The notes under the pieces were generated by a model, which was given only the letters and a program-made list of their open reading frames with translations, ran no database searches and was not told where the DNA came from. Below, piece by piece: positions 33,001 to 47,140 of a stretch of 64,000 bases of DNA. This stretch comes from Magicicada septendecula (Eukaryota > Arthropoda > Insecta > Hemiptera > Cicadidae), in NCBI GenBank assembly GCA_034769895.1, contig CM068367.1, forward strand, positions 127,398,927 to 127,462,926. The letters run 5' to 3'. Each line of letters starts with the position of its first letter. Positions within the stretch are counted from its first letter, which is position 1. Both the position numbers and the translations under genes were made by a program.

Positions 33001-36000
33001 ACTTCGTTTTTTGTGTGTTAATTCTAACCAAAAGTTTCAAAATACAAATGCGATAATACAAATGTAATTGACACTACACGAGTCAACATAGTCTACCTCT
33101 CTGGTAGTCACGTAAAAACGTCCTTTTTTCTTGTAAATCCCCTTGCTGAAACAGGGTATTATACTTCACTTGTCCTTCACTATCTTGTACCTGGAACAGG
33201 ACTTTTTAATCAGTACTGTTCAATTGCGTGTTTACGATATTATTATTACTGGTTGAAACATCCAAATCTTAGGCAAAGGTTTTCCCCACGCACACCTTGA
33301 AACTAAGAGTCTAATTCCCATGGTGACTTGCCGTCAGATTGCTTAAAGCACTCTTCTTCGCACTCTCTTGACCTCTTAACCGTTATATAAAATATTAATA
33401 ATTTAGTAACAGTAGCATATAATGCTTAAAAGCATTAATCATACGATCAACCGACCTTGACCTCTGATAGAAACATCCATCATTTCAATGGCGAGAGGAA
33501 ACATCAAGCATTCAAATGCACTTGTACATACAGCAGACGGTAAAGTGAACAACCCTTGAGACCTCGTTACGAGAGAAATGTTCTCTGCTATATTCCACTT
33601 TAAAACATGCGTCTCGTTACACTTAGCTTTTTGGCAATTAACTAAAGTTTTCACTTTCCATGGACACACACGAACGAGCGCACAAAGCAAAAAATCACTC
33701 CATCCTGTCTTTGTAATGAAAATCTGCAGCGACAACAAATCGAAAGAATCGGTCAATCCATACAAAGTGGAAAGAACGTTTTCATCTGGTTTAATAAACA
33801 AGGTAAAGGCTTAAATTCGAGCCAATTTTATTTTCAAATTTGCAAATCTGAAACATGACCTCAACTAGGAAATAGCGGCAAATGGTAAAAGATTAAAAGA
33901 TGCCGTATAAATAAATCGGACTACAAATAGGTGTATGTACACACACTGACAGTTGAAATGAGGGAATAACATAAAACCAAACATCTCCGAAAAATACGAC
34001 CACACACGAAAGCAGAAGGCTGTCGACTTACTGTCACCTCTAAATATATTGAAATAATGGCGGCCAGGAAGGAGGGGGGGGGTCGTGAAGCAGCCCATCA
34101 AAACTGGTCGTGCCTAAAATTTAATAATGCTAATGTTTCCCCACGTTTCCTCTGGTGCAGAACGAACGAGTTAGCGGAGCGAGGGTGGGCGGACACTTGT
34201 ATATTACGGAGGTATTTTGCCACTTTGCAGAATGGATTAGAAGAGCCGATCTTCAAACGACTCAATTTTCTAAATGGACCCAGTTTCGCTCTGTGAAACA
34301 GGAAATTTACTTTCCTGAATACGTTTATGTGGAGCGGTCGTATTGTGCTCTTTTGTTCTAACTAAATATCATTTATCACATTACTTCTGAACATGCGTGC
34401 TTAACAACACTCATATGTGGTATTAATTGAAAAAAAAAGATCAAAAAGATTCGTGCATTTTTTTCTTATAGACTTTTCTTGTTTAATTCATACTTCGTCG
34501 GAATATAGGTTAATACATACGATTTAAAAATATATTTTCCCGGAAAGACTCCTTATTCCCGCAAATAAAGAGTACCACCAGCATTCACTGGTCCATTCAT
34601 TAAAGTAAGTTTCAAATAATGTAAAATAATTAAAATGCTGATTCGATTATTTATTTCTGTCTAATTTCACCCTCACGAATGCAGAGGTCACGTACACGTC
34701 TTGTATACAAACATAATGATTGACTTTACAAGAGCATGCTTTAACTACAAGCCCTGGTAATATTTTATGGTAAATTAAAATTAAGTAGCTGTTTCTTTTC
34801 ATTTAAAGCTTTTATTTTTTAAATATTATACAAGTCTACAGTTTTCAGAATGACATCTCCTTTAAAACAGGTTTTCACTTATATGACACAGATTCTGTTT
34901 GAATCCGACGTCTCCAAACGGAAAGTATACCTTTCTTCAATAATTGCTCTCTTCATAACAATGCCTTATTCCTTAAAGTGCCGTTTTCCTTGATCCTCCT
35001 CGTGCGTTACTAGAGACTATCGTCCTGCTGCTTACTGAACACGTTCGTCTCGCCTTCGAACAGGCTTCGATAAGCCACACCTGGTGGTGGTGGGCATTTT
35101 TCAAATCCACCGCCGTTTATCTCGTCTGTGAACGTCGACTGGTCTGCAACCGTCTGGCACCAAAAATCGAATTATTTATCGCTGGTTTGAAATACTAGCT
35201 CTACCGTATACGCCCTGAATAGATGAAAGTCACTAGGAAGTCAAACCAACAACATTTCCACTGTTGACTAATGACAACAAATTGTTTTGACATGATGACA
35301 AGCTACACCAGTTACGAAGTTGACGCCTCCGCATACTGAAATTGTTTGTTATTGGTGAAAAACGATTACGTAACATATTATGATACCAACTCATTTTACT
35401 GACACCGGCTTTCTTTTTCAAAAGGTATTGTGTCGCGGAACAGTCACATTGATGGGATTACAAATAACAGGTTCCACTAAAACTTAAAACCCAGCTGTTC
35501 CTTAACCTGCAACCGTTTCGAAACATCCAAGAAAGGGTAATCTACCAATAGCTTTTAATTATTTCTTTGTGCTCCCTAACAAAAAGGCACGTTCCTTCAC
35601 GTAACGAGAACGGTAAATATTCATATTTCCGACTGTTATTTCTAATTTCACTTACGACTCGCCTCGTCTTCTCGTGGGTACCATTTCTTAACTAACGACG
35701 ACATACCTTTATTTTTTAACTGAAGTCTCATCTTTCCTCGTAAACATTGGTCGGGTTTCCTCGTCTCCCTCGTTTTATTTGGACTTTCTCGACTAACGTC
35801 GTCACTGCTCCTTTAGTCTTAGATTAACGTTTCACACACTTAAACTTTGACAAATTCTCTGCGGAATAGTAAATTCATATCAGGGTCCATCCGGGAACAT
35901 GACCTTAAACAGACGGATGACACATGGACCTTTCATACTATGTAGAGATGAGTGTCCTATCGTTAAAACAACGGCATCTCCTATAGTACGAGACAATTGC

Positions 36001-36077
36001 AAATTATATATTTTATATTTAAATCAGATAATTAATTTGAATAAGCAACTTATTTTGATAAAAATGTAGTAACAAAT
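33001..36077. other. spacer
   Basis: No gene or transposon could be supported. G-rich GGAGGGGGGGGTCG lies at about 34070-34084. The open frames, up to 120 codons on the minus strand at 33439-33801, lack motifs and are not called. Confidence 0.55.
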
Positions 36078-36170
36078 TTAAAATATCGGTATGGAGAACC
36101 ATACATGACTTCCATGTTCTAAGATTTATAGGCTATTTAAAATCATTTTCGAAATGAAATATTTCCAAAG

Positions 36171-36357
36171 AAACTACTTCGTTCTTCAGCCTTAACCACA
36201 GTACTGTGGTCACCAACATATACCACCTCAAGTTAGCACACTCGATTTTCAGTGATGACGGCAGTCGATGGTACTGCCGAAACGTCTGATTTTGCAAAAA
36301 ACATTGGACCACGGCCAAACAGCCCGGGAAGGAATTTTAATGACAAACTACTTCTTT
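36171..36357 (+). mobile_element. nested hammerhead element, second copy
   Basis: 161 bp (36184-36344) lies between AAACTACTTCGTT (36171-36183) and AAACTACTTCTTT (36345-36357). It shares the palindrome ACCACAGTACTGTGGT and the 3' end GGGAAGGAATTTTAA with the 4.3-kb copy. Same host position, same duplication. Confidence 0.7.
36252..36286 (+). ncRNA. hammerhead ribozyme core with C3 change
   Basis: GTGATGA (36252-36258), stem II CGGCAG pairing with CTGCCG, then GAAACGTC (36279-36286). Stem II and stem III parts are perfect, but the first core base is G where C is required to pair with G8. This copy is therefore predicted inactive. Confidence 0.6.
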
Positions 36358-36840
36358 GTTGCCGGTAACGTAGTACACGTATAAAAAATTATCCTCTCCC
36401 CCTTCAACTATCGTTTTTATTTATAGAAAATTACCCCCTCCCCTTCAATTACCCCTTTCATTTATAGATATTTCACCTACCTTTCTACAATGAATTATTA
36501 TGACGTTCTTTTCAGGATACTTTATTTATCAAAATTGAGTACTTTACTCTTGTTAAAAGATTGCAGGTAAACTACCCCTTTTCTCCTTAACCGATGTTCA
36601 CAAAAATCAATAGGCCTCGAGTCCTCTACAACTCAGGCACATATGCAAACAATTATTTGATTCTGTTTGAATTTCTATGGCAGTTATCGTTCGCCATAGA
36701 AACATTTCTACATACACTTTTCGGAAAATGATTTTTTTCATGTTTTGAGGGTAGTCCAATCAGAATCAGCCCTTATCTCGAACACGATTTTTTTCGCCAT
36801 CACCATACTTCCATTTCCTTATGGAACGTGGAAGTAAAAA

Positions 36841-38040
<1,200 letters not shown>

Positions 38041-38137
38041 CAGGTCCAAGATTACGCAAAAACATCGGCGCAGTTTAACAAGATACAGTTTTCACTACAA
38101 TAACCCGCTCTCTCTCTCTCTCTCCCTCTCTCTCTTT

Positions 38138-41100
38138 TCCCCCTCTCTATTTTTGTTTTACAATAAACGTCTGCTAAAAATACAACCGTTTAGATTTATT
38201 ACAACTATGCCGCGGCCAAAGTAGCAAGATCGCATCTATTTTTATAAAATGCCTCTTCAGTCGAACAGAATACAAATTACGGCATTTGTCTATTTACTGT
38301 TCGCACCGCTATGTCCGTATATACAACCATAATTCTTCCCGCACTCGCCGAATACAAAGTAAGACGATTACTTTCTGGTCGCATGGTTCATTTATTTATT
38401 GGTTCTTCTTGCGCCCTCGTCTCGATGACAACGCCTATCTTTATAAAAAATTGTTTTCGTTTTCTTTCACAGAAAATGCTTTTCGTCTGGAAATAGGTAA
38501 CCTATAACGGATAACCCACGGGACGTTCGTTGGTAGGTTCAGCTGTTGGTGAGAAACTCAATCCTGTTACCTACCATCGTAAAACGGGTGCCGGAAATTC
38601 CCCGTGGCAGTAATCAATCTCAATTATATTACGTTGTTAACTTTAACAGCTAGCGTTTGACAGTTTACGGGCTTTGACACACCACCACTCTGTGAAGTTA
38701 CAAAAATAAATAAACGAGTGAAATCATCCGCGTGTCCACAGAACGCCTCGTGATCGATGAATACATATATACAACGTAATCAACGGATAAATAAACCAGC
38801 CGTTTCACTGGGACAAACTCTCACACCAGAAACCGCAGTACTAGAATTTATGTTCTCCGCTTTGTTCAGTCAGCCACCGAATTGATCCAATTCTAAAAAT
38901 CTCCAGCGATTCGAATAAGCGACAGTTACTATCTGAAACCCGAGTTTTCGTCGACAAAATGTGAATTCTGTTTTCTCGGGTTTAAAATAAAAATGCCGGA
39001 TCAGTGGATGTATAAACGTTTTATGTAATAAAGAAACACTGCAGTTCAAAACTGCAAGTAACTGCTGATAAGCACTTTAAAGTGGACAATTGTGAAACGT
39101 CGCTAGTAAGGTTTGTGGGTTCCACTAGTAATACACTACTTTCGGTTTAACACTAGTAGTGTTATTTATCTTTACATCAAACGTTCTGCCCATACTACGG
39201 TGGGCTCGATCTTTTACTCTTTTCACTTTAAAGAAAATTAAAACGGTGTGTGTTAACACAAAAAAGTGTTATAAATTTCGAACATCTTGTCGAATATGTG
39301 GATGAGATAACACTCGAAACCGTTTACAGGCAGCTATTTCAAATAGTAGATTGCCAGATTAATTTTTTTCCTCGGGATACTAATCAGGGTCAATCTACGA
39401 CGAAATGTACAGTATCTCCAACAAATTTATATTAGTCCCGAGTAACTACGGCGATGAAATTACTGTTTACAGTAGGCCTATTTTATTCGACTTGTTGATT
39501 TGTAGACGAGGCATATCTTCTTCTGTTTTTCTATTATTCCACTTATTTACGTGCCGTACTCGAATAGAGGATAGGCCACATTTCTGCGTGTATCCATGGC
39601 GGGTGCGTTTACAGGTTCCCTAATAAGTAAGTATACGGGACCTATAGAATTAACACCGACCCCGAACGTTTAAAAAGACCGGTTTTACTAAGCAGGGATA
39701 CAAGCTGGTTGCCATCGCTTAGCAGAGAGTAGGTCAGCACCCAAAACTCAGATAATATTGAAATGCACGCGAAATCGAAGCCGCGTGATTCAGTGAACCA
39801 ACAACACACTATCGAGTATCCGACACACTATCGATCATGGCCGCTCCCAACGAGGTAGAATATTATTAAGTGACAAATTATAAAATATCAAAACGCAAAA
39901 TCAGAGACGGATTATTATCGGTACCCTTAAATCCGAACCCATTTTTATCCTCTATGACTATTTAGGCCTACGTTTGAAGTGATACGAAGGCAAACATGTC
40001 TTTGACCCTGCTATTTATTCTGCGGTCTGACGAATAGTTTGTTTCTATAAAGTGTTTTAAAGAGCTTCAACTGCAATTAGTTTTATAAACGTCTTGTAGG
40101 CATATATTGTATAGCCCGAGCAGTATTTCGCTTCTCTTCTCATGCCAACCAGATGTAGTTCTAGAACGTCATCTGTTCCTTGCTTTTCCACTGTTTACTT
40201 CCACACATCTTCTTTTGGCCAACGAAGGAGTCTGTAACTCCAGTGCGACGCCAGGCACCGTACTACTAAATTCGTGCGAAACGAAAGAAATATCTCTCGC
40301 GGAACGTCAAAGTAGCAGACAAGTTTTTTTACGTATAGGGAAAGAAAAACTATATATACGTAGGTTTTCATAAAGGAAGAAAACTTGCTGATAAATGCTT
40401 TTTCTACAGACAGAAGGATTAAGGAATAAGCACGGAACTGTTTTGTTAAGTGATAGTCTTCCTTTATTTGTTCCTCATACTCTTTTAAGCTCGTTGTTCA
40501 TCGCGTTGCCCATTTCACCCTTGGCAACGGTTGCTCTACAGGGTTTTATAGATGTTATCCTATCATTGTCTGATGTTCTTCAACCATGTATCATACATCT
40601 TTAACCTATATGTATTTTACTTTTTTTTTCTTAAACTTTACTGACTGGCTGAAATATTGCGCATTTTTAATTCTCCGCGATACGTTGGAAGGAGCATTTC
40701 TCGTACTATGATTACGTTTTCTGTTTCGTCCTCATTATCGCCCGCGTGAGACGTCTACGAGGTACAACACGCTTTGTGATCGCATCACGTTGGAACGTTG
40801 TAAGCGTCCACCGTAAAATTCTGTCAAATGCACGAACACATTTTTCGACCCGCACTCGTAAATACATGCTGAATTTCACTCAGAGCGCATAACATTTTCT
40901 ACGCTTTCTACAAACATGAATACAAAGTATCTTGTATCTCATAAAAATATATAAGTTATAGAGTGTAAGTAACAACACCAACGACTAATACGCAACAGAG
41001 AACCTTAAGCGTGACGGTCACATGAAAACAAGATATCGAATTAGAACTCAGCCTTGCTGTATAAAAAAAGAAAAAAAACCGCTTGGTAGCAGCAGCTCAT

Positions 41101-43162
41101 CAGATCTCACCGAGTACAGTACACAACGGCTACGCCAAAGACAACTTACACACGTCGCTGTCAGTCGAACGTAGCCATTTTATCTAAACAAGGCGCACGT
41201 TTGTGACGTGTGCGTGCGTACGTGTGTTGTCCATGCTTATTTTTACACCAATGTATTTACAACGGTGCAGGGTGGAGGGGAATATCAGTATTAAAAAATT
41301 CCTTTCTTCTTTTGTACAGTACGGTTATTTTTACACTTTAAACACAACAGGTTACATACTTTTTTATTTTTATACCACTGATATAATCTAAAAATAATAA
41401 CCAACTGTCGCTTACGATAAATAACAACAGAGCGCCAGGCGTTCCTCTATGACTCTGAAAGTACCCGCAACCCTCAAGCGTCCTACCGCTAATCAAGTTC
41501 TTACCCACAAACGTTCTTCACGGAAATCGAGACTGCTCTTTTAAAACTCCTCAGCGATGGGCTATTTCCATCAGGTAAATGCTTTACTCTGACTGCCTTT
41601 ATCGTAATATTTTTACACTTAACGTTTTGATGTCAGTACTAACAACGACAACAACGTCCTTTCAACACGATCTGCCAACCGCCACTCACAGCTTCTGAGG
41701 ACGATCCCAGATTCTAGGGATCAAGACTGTAAATGATATGATATGCCTGTTAGGAGATGCGGCGCCGATAAAACCGATGCCAATAAGGTTAATGTCAATG
41801 ACAAGGATGTACTAGGTTCTCAAGGCGATTTTACGATATTCATATGAAATCAGTTGGATGTTTTGCAGCACAAGCAGACAAAGCGAATAGTGGAGTCATT
41901 TAGGGATGAGCTGAAGTTCCTAAGGTTCTTTGTGAATGATTATGACCAATAATAAATAAATAGTGACCAATACTTTTTACACTGTACTCATTTAATTTAT
42001 CGTAAACACGTTGTTGAACGCTGGTTCTTTTTTAATCATATCGTCCGTTCTTCTATTCTAACCCTCATTTTGTGTGAAAAGTCGATGACAATAAAGAAAA
42101 AAAAATATTTAAGATAAGTCCGCAAACACATCATACAGACATTCCAATTTGTTTAATAAAAAGTACAATGGAATTTTCAAATAATAAAATTCAATACCCT
42201 GCTAAAACATTCGTTACTGAGAAGTACCAGATTAGACTAAGGTCTTTCGCAATTTATTACGTCCGTTTGCTATATTAAGAGTTCTATAACACAAATAAGA
42301 CAATAAATTTTGTTTATCACTCCGCCAAACAAAAATAAGAAAAAAGAAAAAAGATATTTGGTACACAAGAACTAAGCTATTTTATTTCAATTAACTGACT
42401 TGCTCTACGTGTTGTTTAGAAGACCACTGAATATTAGCTAACTGTAATCCAGCTAAATTATTACGATACAGAAATTATACACAAAAATTAATTTATCCGA
42501 CGTAACTCTGTGTAAAAGACTATACCCAGATTTGTTGCCATACGTATTAGACAAAATCAAATTATATACTTCTTTTAATAGGACCGGACCTCTGGAATAG
42601 CCTACTTAGAACTGAGCGGAAACAGAAAGGCTGTTACTGCAAAAAAAATAAAATCTGGAAACTCATCCCAGTCTCGTTGTTGACAAGTCCGAATACGATA
42701 AATGGAGGTAATTTTAATTGAATTATTACTAAAATTTCATGGTCCACAGAAAACTTCGTTACGTACATTTTGTTACTTAGTTCGAAACTGTAGTTACGCG
42801 TAGTTATTCCCAATTTCAAATGTATATAACCGATCGGCATGAGCGCTGAATCTAACTAAAACAATACAAAATAAACATAAGGCAATACAGAAAATGGTTG
42901 TAGCAAAAATGTTCAACGATGGGAACAATGGTAATTACGATACGCAATACAAAACGCTACTATTAGACAAAAAAATCTCTCGAGTCTATGATTTACGATA
43001 TAACGATAAGTGAAATGAAGTGGAATTTGGCCGCCTTTCCCCTTCCACTCATTTCTTCACCTACTTCCACTCTTTTTCATCATCTACCTGTGAGATGTCT
43101 CTTTTTCATCGTCTACTGTTCAACCTACACACTAATTTAGTGTTTCCTCAAGAACGGCGAGG
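38138..43162. other. long spacer with one weak hammerhead-like site
   Basis: No gene or transposon was supported over 5 kb. Short frames (up to 88 codons) have no motifs. 39065-39101 resembles a decayed hammerhead (see findings), and AACACTAGTAGTGTT at about 39149-39163 is palindromic. A TATAAAAAAAG stretch at 41050 has no gene behind it. Confidence 0.55.
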
Positions 43163-43830
43163 TTAAATTTGAAATCACTATTATAAGTAGTTTAGGAGTG
43201 AAAAACAACATCGATTACTTATGATCAAGATAGAGATATAGAAAATAAAGTGACGAATTTGACAAGAATGTGTGGAACGATTTGGAGAACGTTGGGAAAT
43301 AAATGTTGGAAAAAAAAAATAAAATTTTATAAAACAATGGCAATACCTACACTACTGTATAGTTCTGAACTTGGGTCATAAAGAAAAAAGATGAACAGAA
43401 GATACAAACAGCAGAAATGAAATTTCTGGGATCAGTTAAAAGGTGTAATAGGCGAGATCATATATAAGAAATGAGGAGATAAGAAGTGATTTAGATATGT
43501 TTGCAGTTAATGAAGGGATTAAAGGATACAGAATAAAATGCATTCAACACGCAGATAGAATGGAAGGAAGTAGAATACCGAACATAGCGAAAGATTACAA
43601 CCCTAGAGGCAAAAAAGTTGGTAGGCCTAAGAAAAGGTGTACTGCGGAATACGAACAGGCCGCTAAAGCCTAAAACCGTTAAGTTGATGATGATGAAACA
43701 ACATCGACGAAAATTAGTCAAGTAAATAATAGATAATCAAAAACAATCTGGACCACGGATAGATCGAATCATCGATTTGTTCGGACTTTCAAACATAAAG
43801 AATTATATAGGGAAGTACTTACATAAAATG
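43163..43830 (+). repeat. dispersed repeat interrupted by a LINE
   Basis: 43163-43214 plus 43708-43830 align to an uninterrupted paralogue at 45297-45475, sharing TTTGARRTCACT, ACAAGTAGTTTA-like sequence, AGATCGAATYATCGA and TTGTTCGGA. The break corresponds exactly to the LINE at 43215-43695. Family unknown. Confidence 0.6.
43203..43707 (+). pseudogene. 5'-truncated LINE with 12-bp target duplication
   Basis: 481 bp (43215-43695) is bounded by AAACAACATCGA at 43203-43214 and 43696-43707. Translation in shifting frames gives DIENKVTNLTRMCGTIWRTL, IKFYKTMAIPTLLYSSE, then EEIRSDLDMFAVNEGIKGYR, IKCIQHADRMEGSRIPNIAK, GKKVGRPKKR. A (GAT)n tail lies at about 43684-43695. This is the same broad LINE type as 31386-32060. 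The Trp codon after S-E is lost and a few frame changes are present. Confidence 0.88.
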
Positions 43831-44128
43831 CATTCAAGTAAAATGTGTAAAATTTGCTCTTTGACAGACAAAATTGTACTGTAATCCACTGACTTTCAAC
43901 ATTTATGCGTTTCGCTGTAGGTAAAAGTCCGGGGAGGAACCCAGCTGACTTCACTAAGACGTCCTTGAGACGTCGACGACCAGACAGCAGCCAAGTGCAA
44001 GTGGGGTCTATTAACAGAACACGCTAGACACGCAAATTAACGGAGACAACGGGACGTGTTAAGATCAATACAGTGCCAGTCAGTAGTTAAGTGCTAAAGT
44101 GGTTCCGGAGGCGCAAAAATCGGCAGCC

Positions 44129-44194
44129 TATTTAATCCTGGTTAACGTAACCCGTAACCCGTATTTAATCCTGGTTAACGTAACCCGTATTTCC
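44129..44194. repeat. 33-bp tandem duplication
   Basis: TATTTAATCCTGGTTAACGT continues into AACCCGTAACCCG and is repeated once with a 33-bp period. No coding relevance is visible. Confidence 0.85.
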
Positions 44195-44749
44195 AGTTTT
44201 CACTGTTTGCACAGTTTATCTGTTAATTTCTACGTGCAAACAAACGACAGAGTGAGATCGCCTGACGAGTAAACATAATTAAACACGAAACGACAGACAA
44301 TGTAACGTAATGAGATACTAAAGCTCAGACTAGAACAGTGCGCACACAATTTTTGTTCGACGAATATTTGAATTTTAAATCCATTCCTTTATCGAACCGA
44401 CTAACTCCAGTTAGCCAAGGCTTATGAAAATAATATCACCATACTTCATGAGATTTCATAGTAATGAATAGTAATTTTTGTTATTCGATGGGTTACTGTA
44501 TATAGCTGAAAAAATTAATTGATCCCAGTGAATAAAAAGGCAGACTTAGAATACACGAGACACAAAAGTCTACTATGTGAACCGACGTTCCGTCTACTCT
44601 GTAAGATTTTAACCTACTCACTAACTTAGAGCTAAGAATTAAAAAATATAAAAAGCCTAAAAAAATAAAGATTCAACCATGACTAATAAGAACGTCATGC
44701 TTAATTATTCATTTTTTCAATACCGTGAGTACCGTCTTTTAAAGCACTT

Positions 44750-45290
44750 CTGTACGGTTCTTCTCCTTTTCGTCTTTAGCACTAGAGCCCCACATGAGCC
44801 CTGGCTTCCAACACCAATTTCTCCAATGTCTCCTATCCACTGCCATCTCAGTACAACCCCTCACATCATCCAACTATCTTATTCTAGGTCGACCCCTCTT
44901 TCTGCTTGTATAGACTTGCGCCCTCAGGATTTCCTCTGGCACACGCTGATCATCCATCCGCTCTAGGTGACCAAGCCATTGTATTCGTTGAGACTTTGTG
45001 AATCTCACAATGTCCTCATGCTTCAACAGCTCATATATCTCCTGGTTATTTCTTATTCTCCATTCGTCATCTTCTTTAACCGGGCGATAAACACGTCTTA
45101 CGGTCTTTTTTTCAAACCTTCTAAGTTTCTTTTTTTAACGCCCATGTCTCGCCTCCATAAGTAACAACCGGTCTGATAAGTCTCTTATATACACTTATAT
45201 AATAAGTTTGCTTTTCAATAGTTTACAGTTGGCATAATATGCCCTATTTCTTATCTGTATCCTGTTATGTATTGTCGTATAGCCTCAAGA
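44750..45290 (-). pseudogene. LINE ORF2 remnant, minus strand
   Basis: The minus strand gives [112 protein letters not shown] and a W-K-P-G-L end. It is the same family as 30213-31003, and about 65 residues of frame are intact around the L-G-H-L-E-R-M motif. The palm YADD region is lost by truncation near 45290, where it abuts the dispersed repeat at 45297. Confidence 0.85.
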
Positions 45291-45296
45291 ATGTTC

Positions 45297-45480
45297 GGGC
45301 TAAATTTGAGGTCACTTTTACAAGTAGTTTACTAACTATGAATGAGACAACAAGAGCGAAGAAAACTAGTAAAGTAAAGAATGGATAATGCTGAGAAACA
45401 GTCTGGACCAGGGCTAGATCGAATTATCGACTTGTTCGGATTTTCGAGCATATAGTATCATAATGGAAAGTACGTAAAGA
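45297..45480 (+). repeat. uninterrupted paralogue of the 43.2-kb repeat
   Basis: Aligns to both halves of the repeat at 43163-43830. Segments at 44685-44740 and 45925-45980 (AACGTC, TTTCATTTTTTC-like stretches) also resemble each other, so the repeat may be longer than annotated. Confidence 0.5.
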
Positions 45481-47009
45481 AAAATGCAAAAATAAAAAAT
45501 AAATGTATTTACAGACTTCACTGGTAAGTTGCAAAAAAAATCATCCAACCTGAGTAACAGTCAATAATTTGTAATCAAAATCCAGTAAAAATCGGATAGC
45601 ACACGAAAAAACAATCGTATAGGTTCAGTAGTGTCTGCAGCACACAATGCAACATTGCACATATTTACAATAAATTTTAATCCAGGCTTTCAAAAAATTA
45701 CAATTATGTGATGCTGTTCGGAATACTGTCAGATTTTAGAAGTTCCCACTGTCGACAGTATGCAGTATTTAAAACAGATGAATTTTAACTCATTGTTAGT
45801 GTTACTAACAATATTTTTTATTATAAAACTGATGTCAACACAATCCACAGTTTGCTTAAATATGAAATAAATGCAAATACGTAAATGATCTGCAACACTT
45901 TTGTAATAAAAATAAGAAAAAGGACATATGAAAACGTCGTGTTTAGTTGTTCATTTTTTCGCAACCGAGAATACCTGTCGATTTTACGACACATTTCACG
46001 TAACATTTCACGGTCGATTTTTAGGAATAGACATCTGTTCTGGTGCACGTCTGTACTGTTCTTCTTACAACCTTAATCCGGGGATAGCTAGTTTCTACGC
46101 TGTACTATTTCGTTACTTTGATGCCCCCGTTTATTAATTCAGTTTACGAATTAACCGTACAACTCTATACATTTATTTTTATTTAATAATATTTATGCTT
46201 CACAAGTGGCATTTAAATATTTTACCTGTTTAGATCTTGCTGTTGACGTAAATAAAAAACAAAAATATAATACACATAAGACAGGTGTGTATGCACCGTT
46301 GGTGACTGACCAGTACAAAGAAATTGTGAAGCGGTCCTAGGTTGGAATAGAAAGTAGTAACGGGTTTTTAAATATGCGTACGAGACGAAGATCACGTAGG
46401 CACAAGTAAGGCCCACATGCCTGTACGACCACAACGATGATTCGTTCCAATAACACACCACGAATTCTGATTTATTATAATAAGACACTAAGGCGCCGAT
46501 CAGACGTTGGGCGCTTCTAACTACGCGCTTTGCGAATACTATTACTCTTGCATACGGCTCTTGGTGTAATGAAAACTGCATTGAAAACTTGTGAGGCACA
46601 GAGCAGTGGTCGCCAAACCGTCGGTCTCGATCTATGAGTTGATCACTTCATTTTTTTTTAACTTTTAATTTTTGTAGCTCGTACCTCATCGGGTAAGGAC
46701 GTTTTGCGAACTACGATGTACAGATATTAACAGACCATTATATTCTAAGAAAAATTTGATAATGCCAATTCGCTATCGCTGTGTACTGTCTGAGATGTAG
46801 GCCTACATTCGACTTCAATTATTTGTTACATTTTCTTGTGAATTCCCGACTCCGTCTGTATTAGTGCCAGATATGTAGGGTCATAATAATTCTGCAACAA
46901 TATCTGTTCCACATAATCAGAACTTGATGCATACAAGAAAATGTGTTGCACAAAATTTCACTACGACTGTATACAGGCTACAATTCTAGCTTATTTAGAA
47001 ACCACTAAA
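45481..47009. other. spacer
   Basis: No gene was recognised. A 126-codon minus-strand frame at 46222-46599 has no motif and is not called. Confidence 0.55.
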
Positions 47010-47140
47010 ACTAAGATCACGATTTTGACAAAAAAAAATCCCGTCGTCTTCAGATTCAAGGATTAGGCCCACCTAATTGTTCATATCCTGCGGTGAAGCT
47101 CTGTTCTGTTCAGCCCACACGTTTTCTGCCCTGTGTTTAC
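47010..47140 (-). pseudogene. LINE 3' end remnant
   Basis: The minus strand gives VWAEQNRASPQDMNN followed by CCTAATCCTTGAATCTGAAG, matching the 3' end seen at 31990-32030 (W-x-A-E-Q and AACCTAATCCTTGA). Only the terminal ~130 bp is left. Confidence 0.5.

Larger units (their letters stand above)
36078..36840 (+). mobile_element. HINE-like element with a single repeat unit
   Basis: It starts AAAATATCGGTATGG with the same head hairpin as the 7-12-kb blocks. A nested hammerhead element (36184-36344) follows, then host sequence matching 4507 onward, then TACTTTACTCTTG (about 36540), then one ~160-bp unit with GTAAACTACCCC at 36570. Next come CTACATACACTTTTCGGAAA, the ACACGATTTTTTTCGCCATC block, and the 3' hairpin CTTCCATTTCCTTATGGAAC with GGAAGTAAAA (about 36806-36840). 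There is no tandem expansion and no CAGA tract. It gives the full element order: head hairpin, hammerhead insert, AT-rich middle, repeat unit, tail block, 3' hairpin. No protein is encoded. Confidence 0.7.

Noticed and set aside
41045-41110. TATA-like promoter (TATAAAAAAAG)
   Set aside because: No coding sequence or transcript feature follows; AT-rich DNA gives such strings by chance.
46222-46599. 125-codon minus-strand open frame
   Set aside because: No family motif, and no homologous second copy or exon structure visible.
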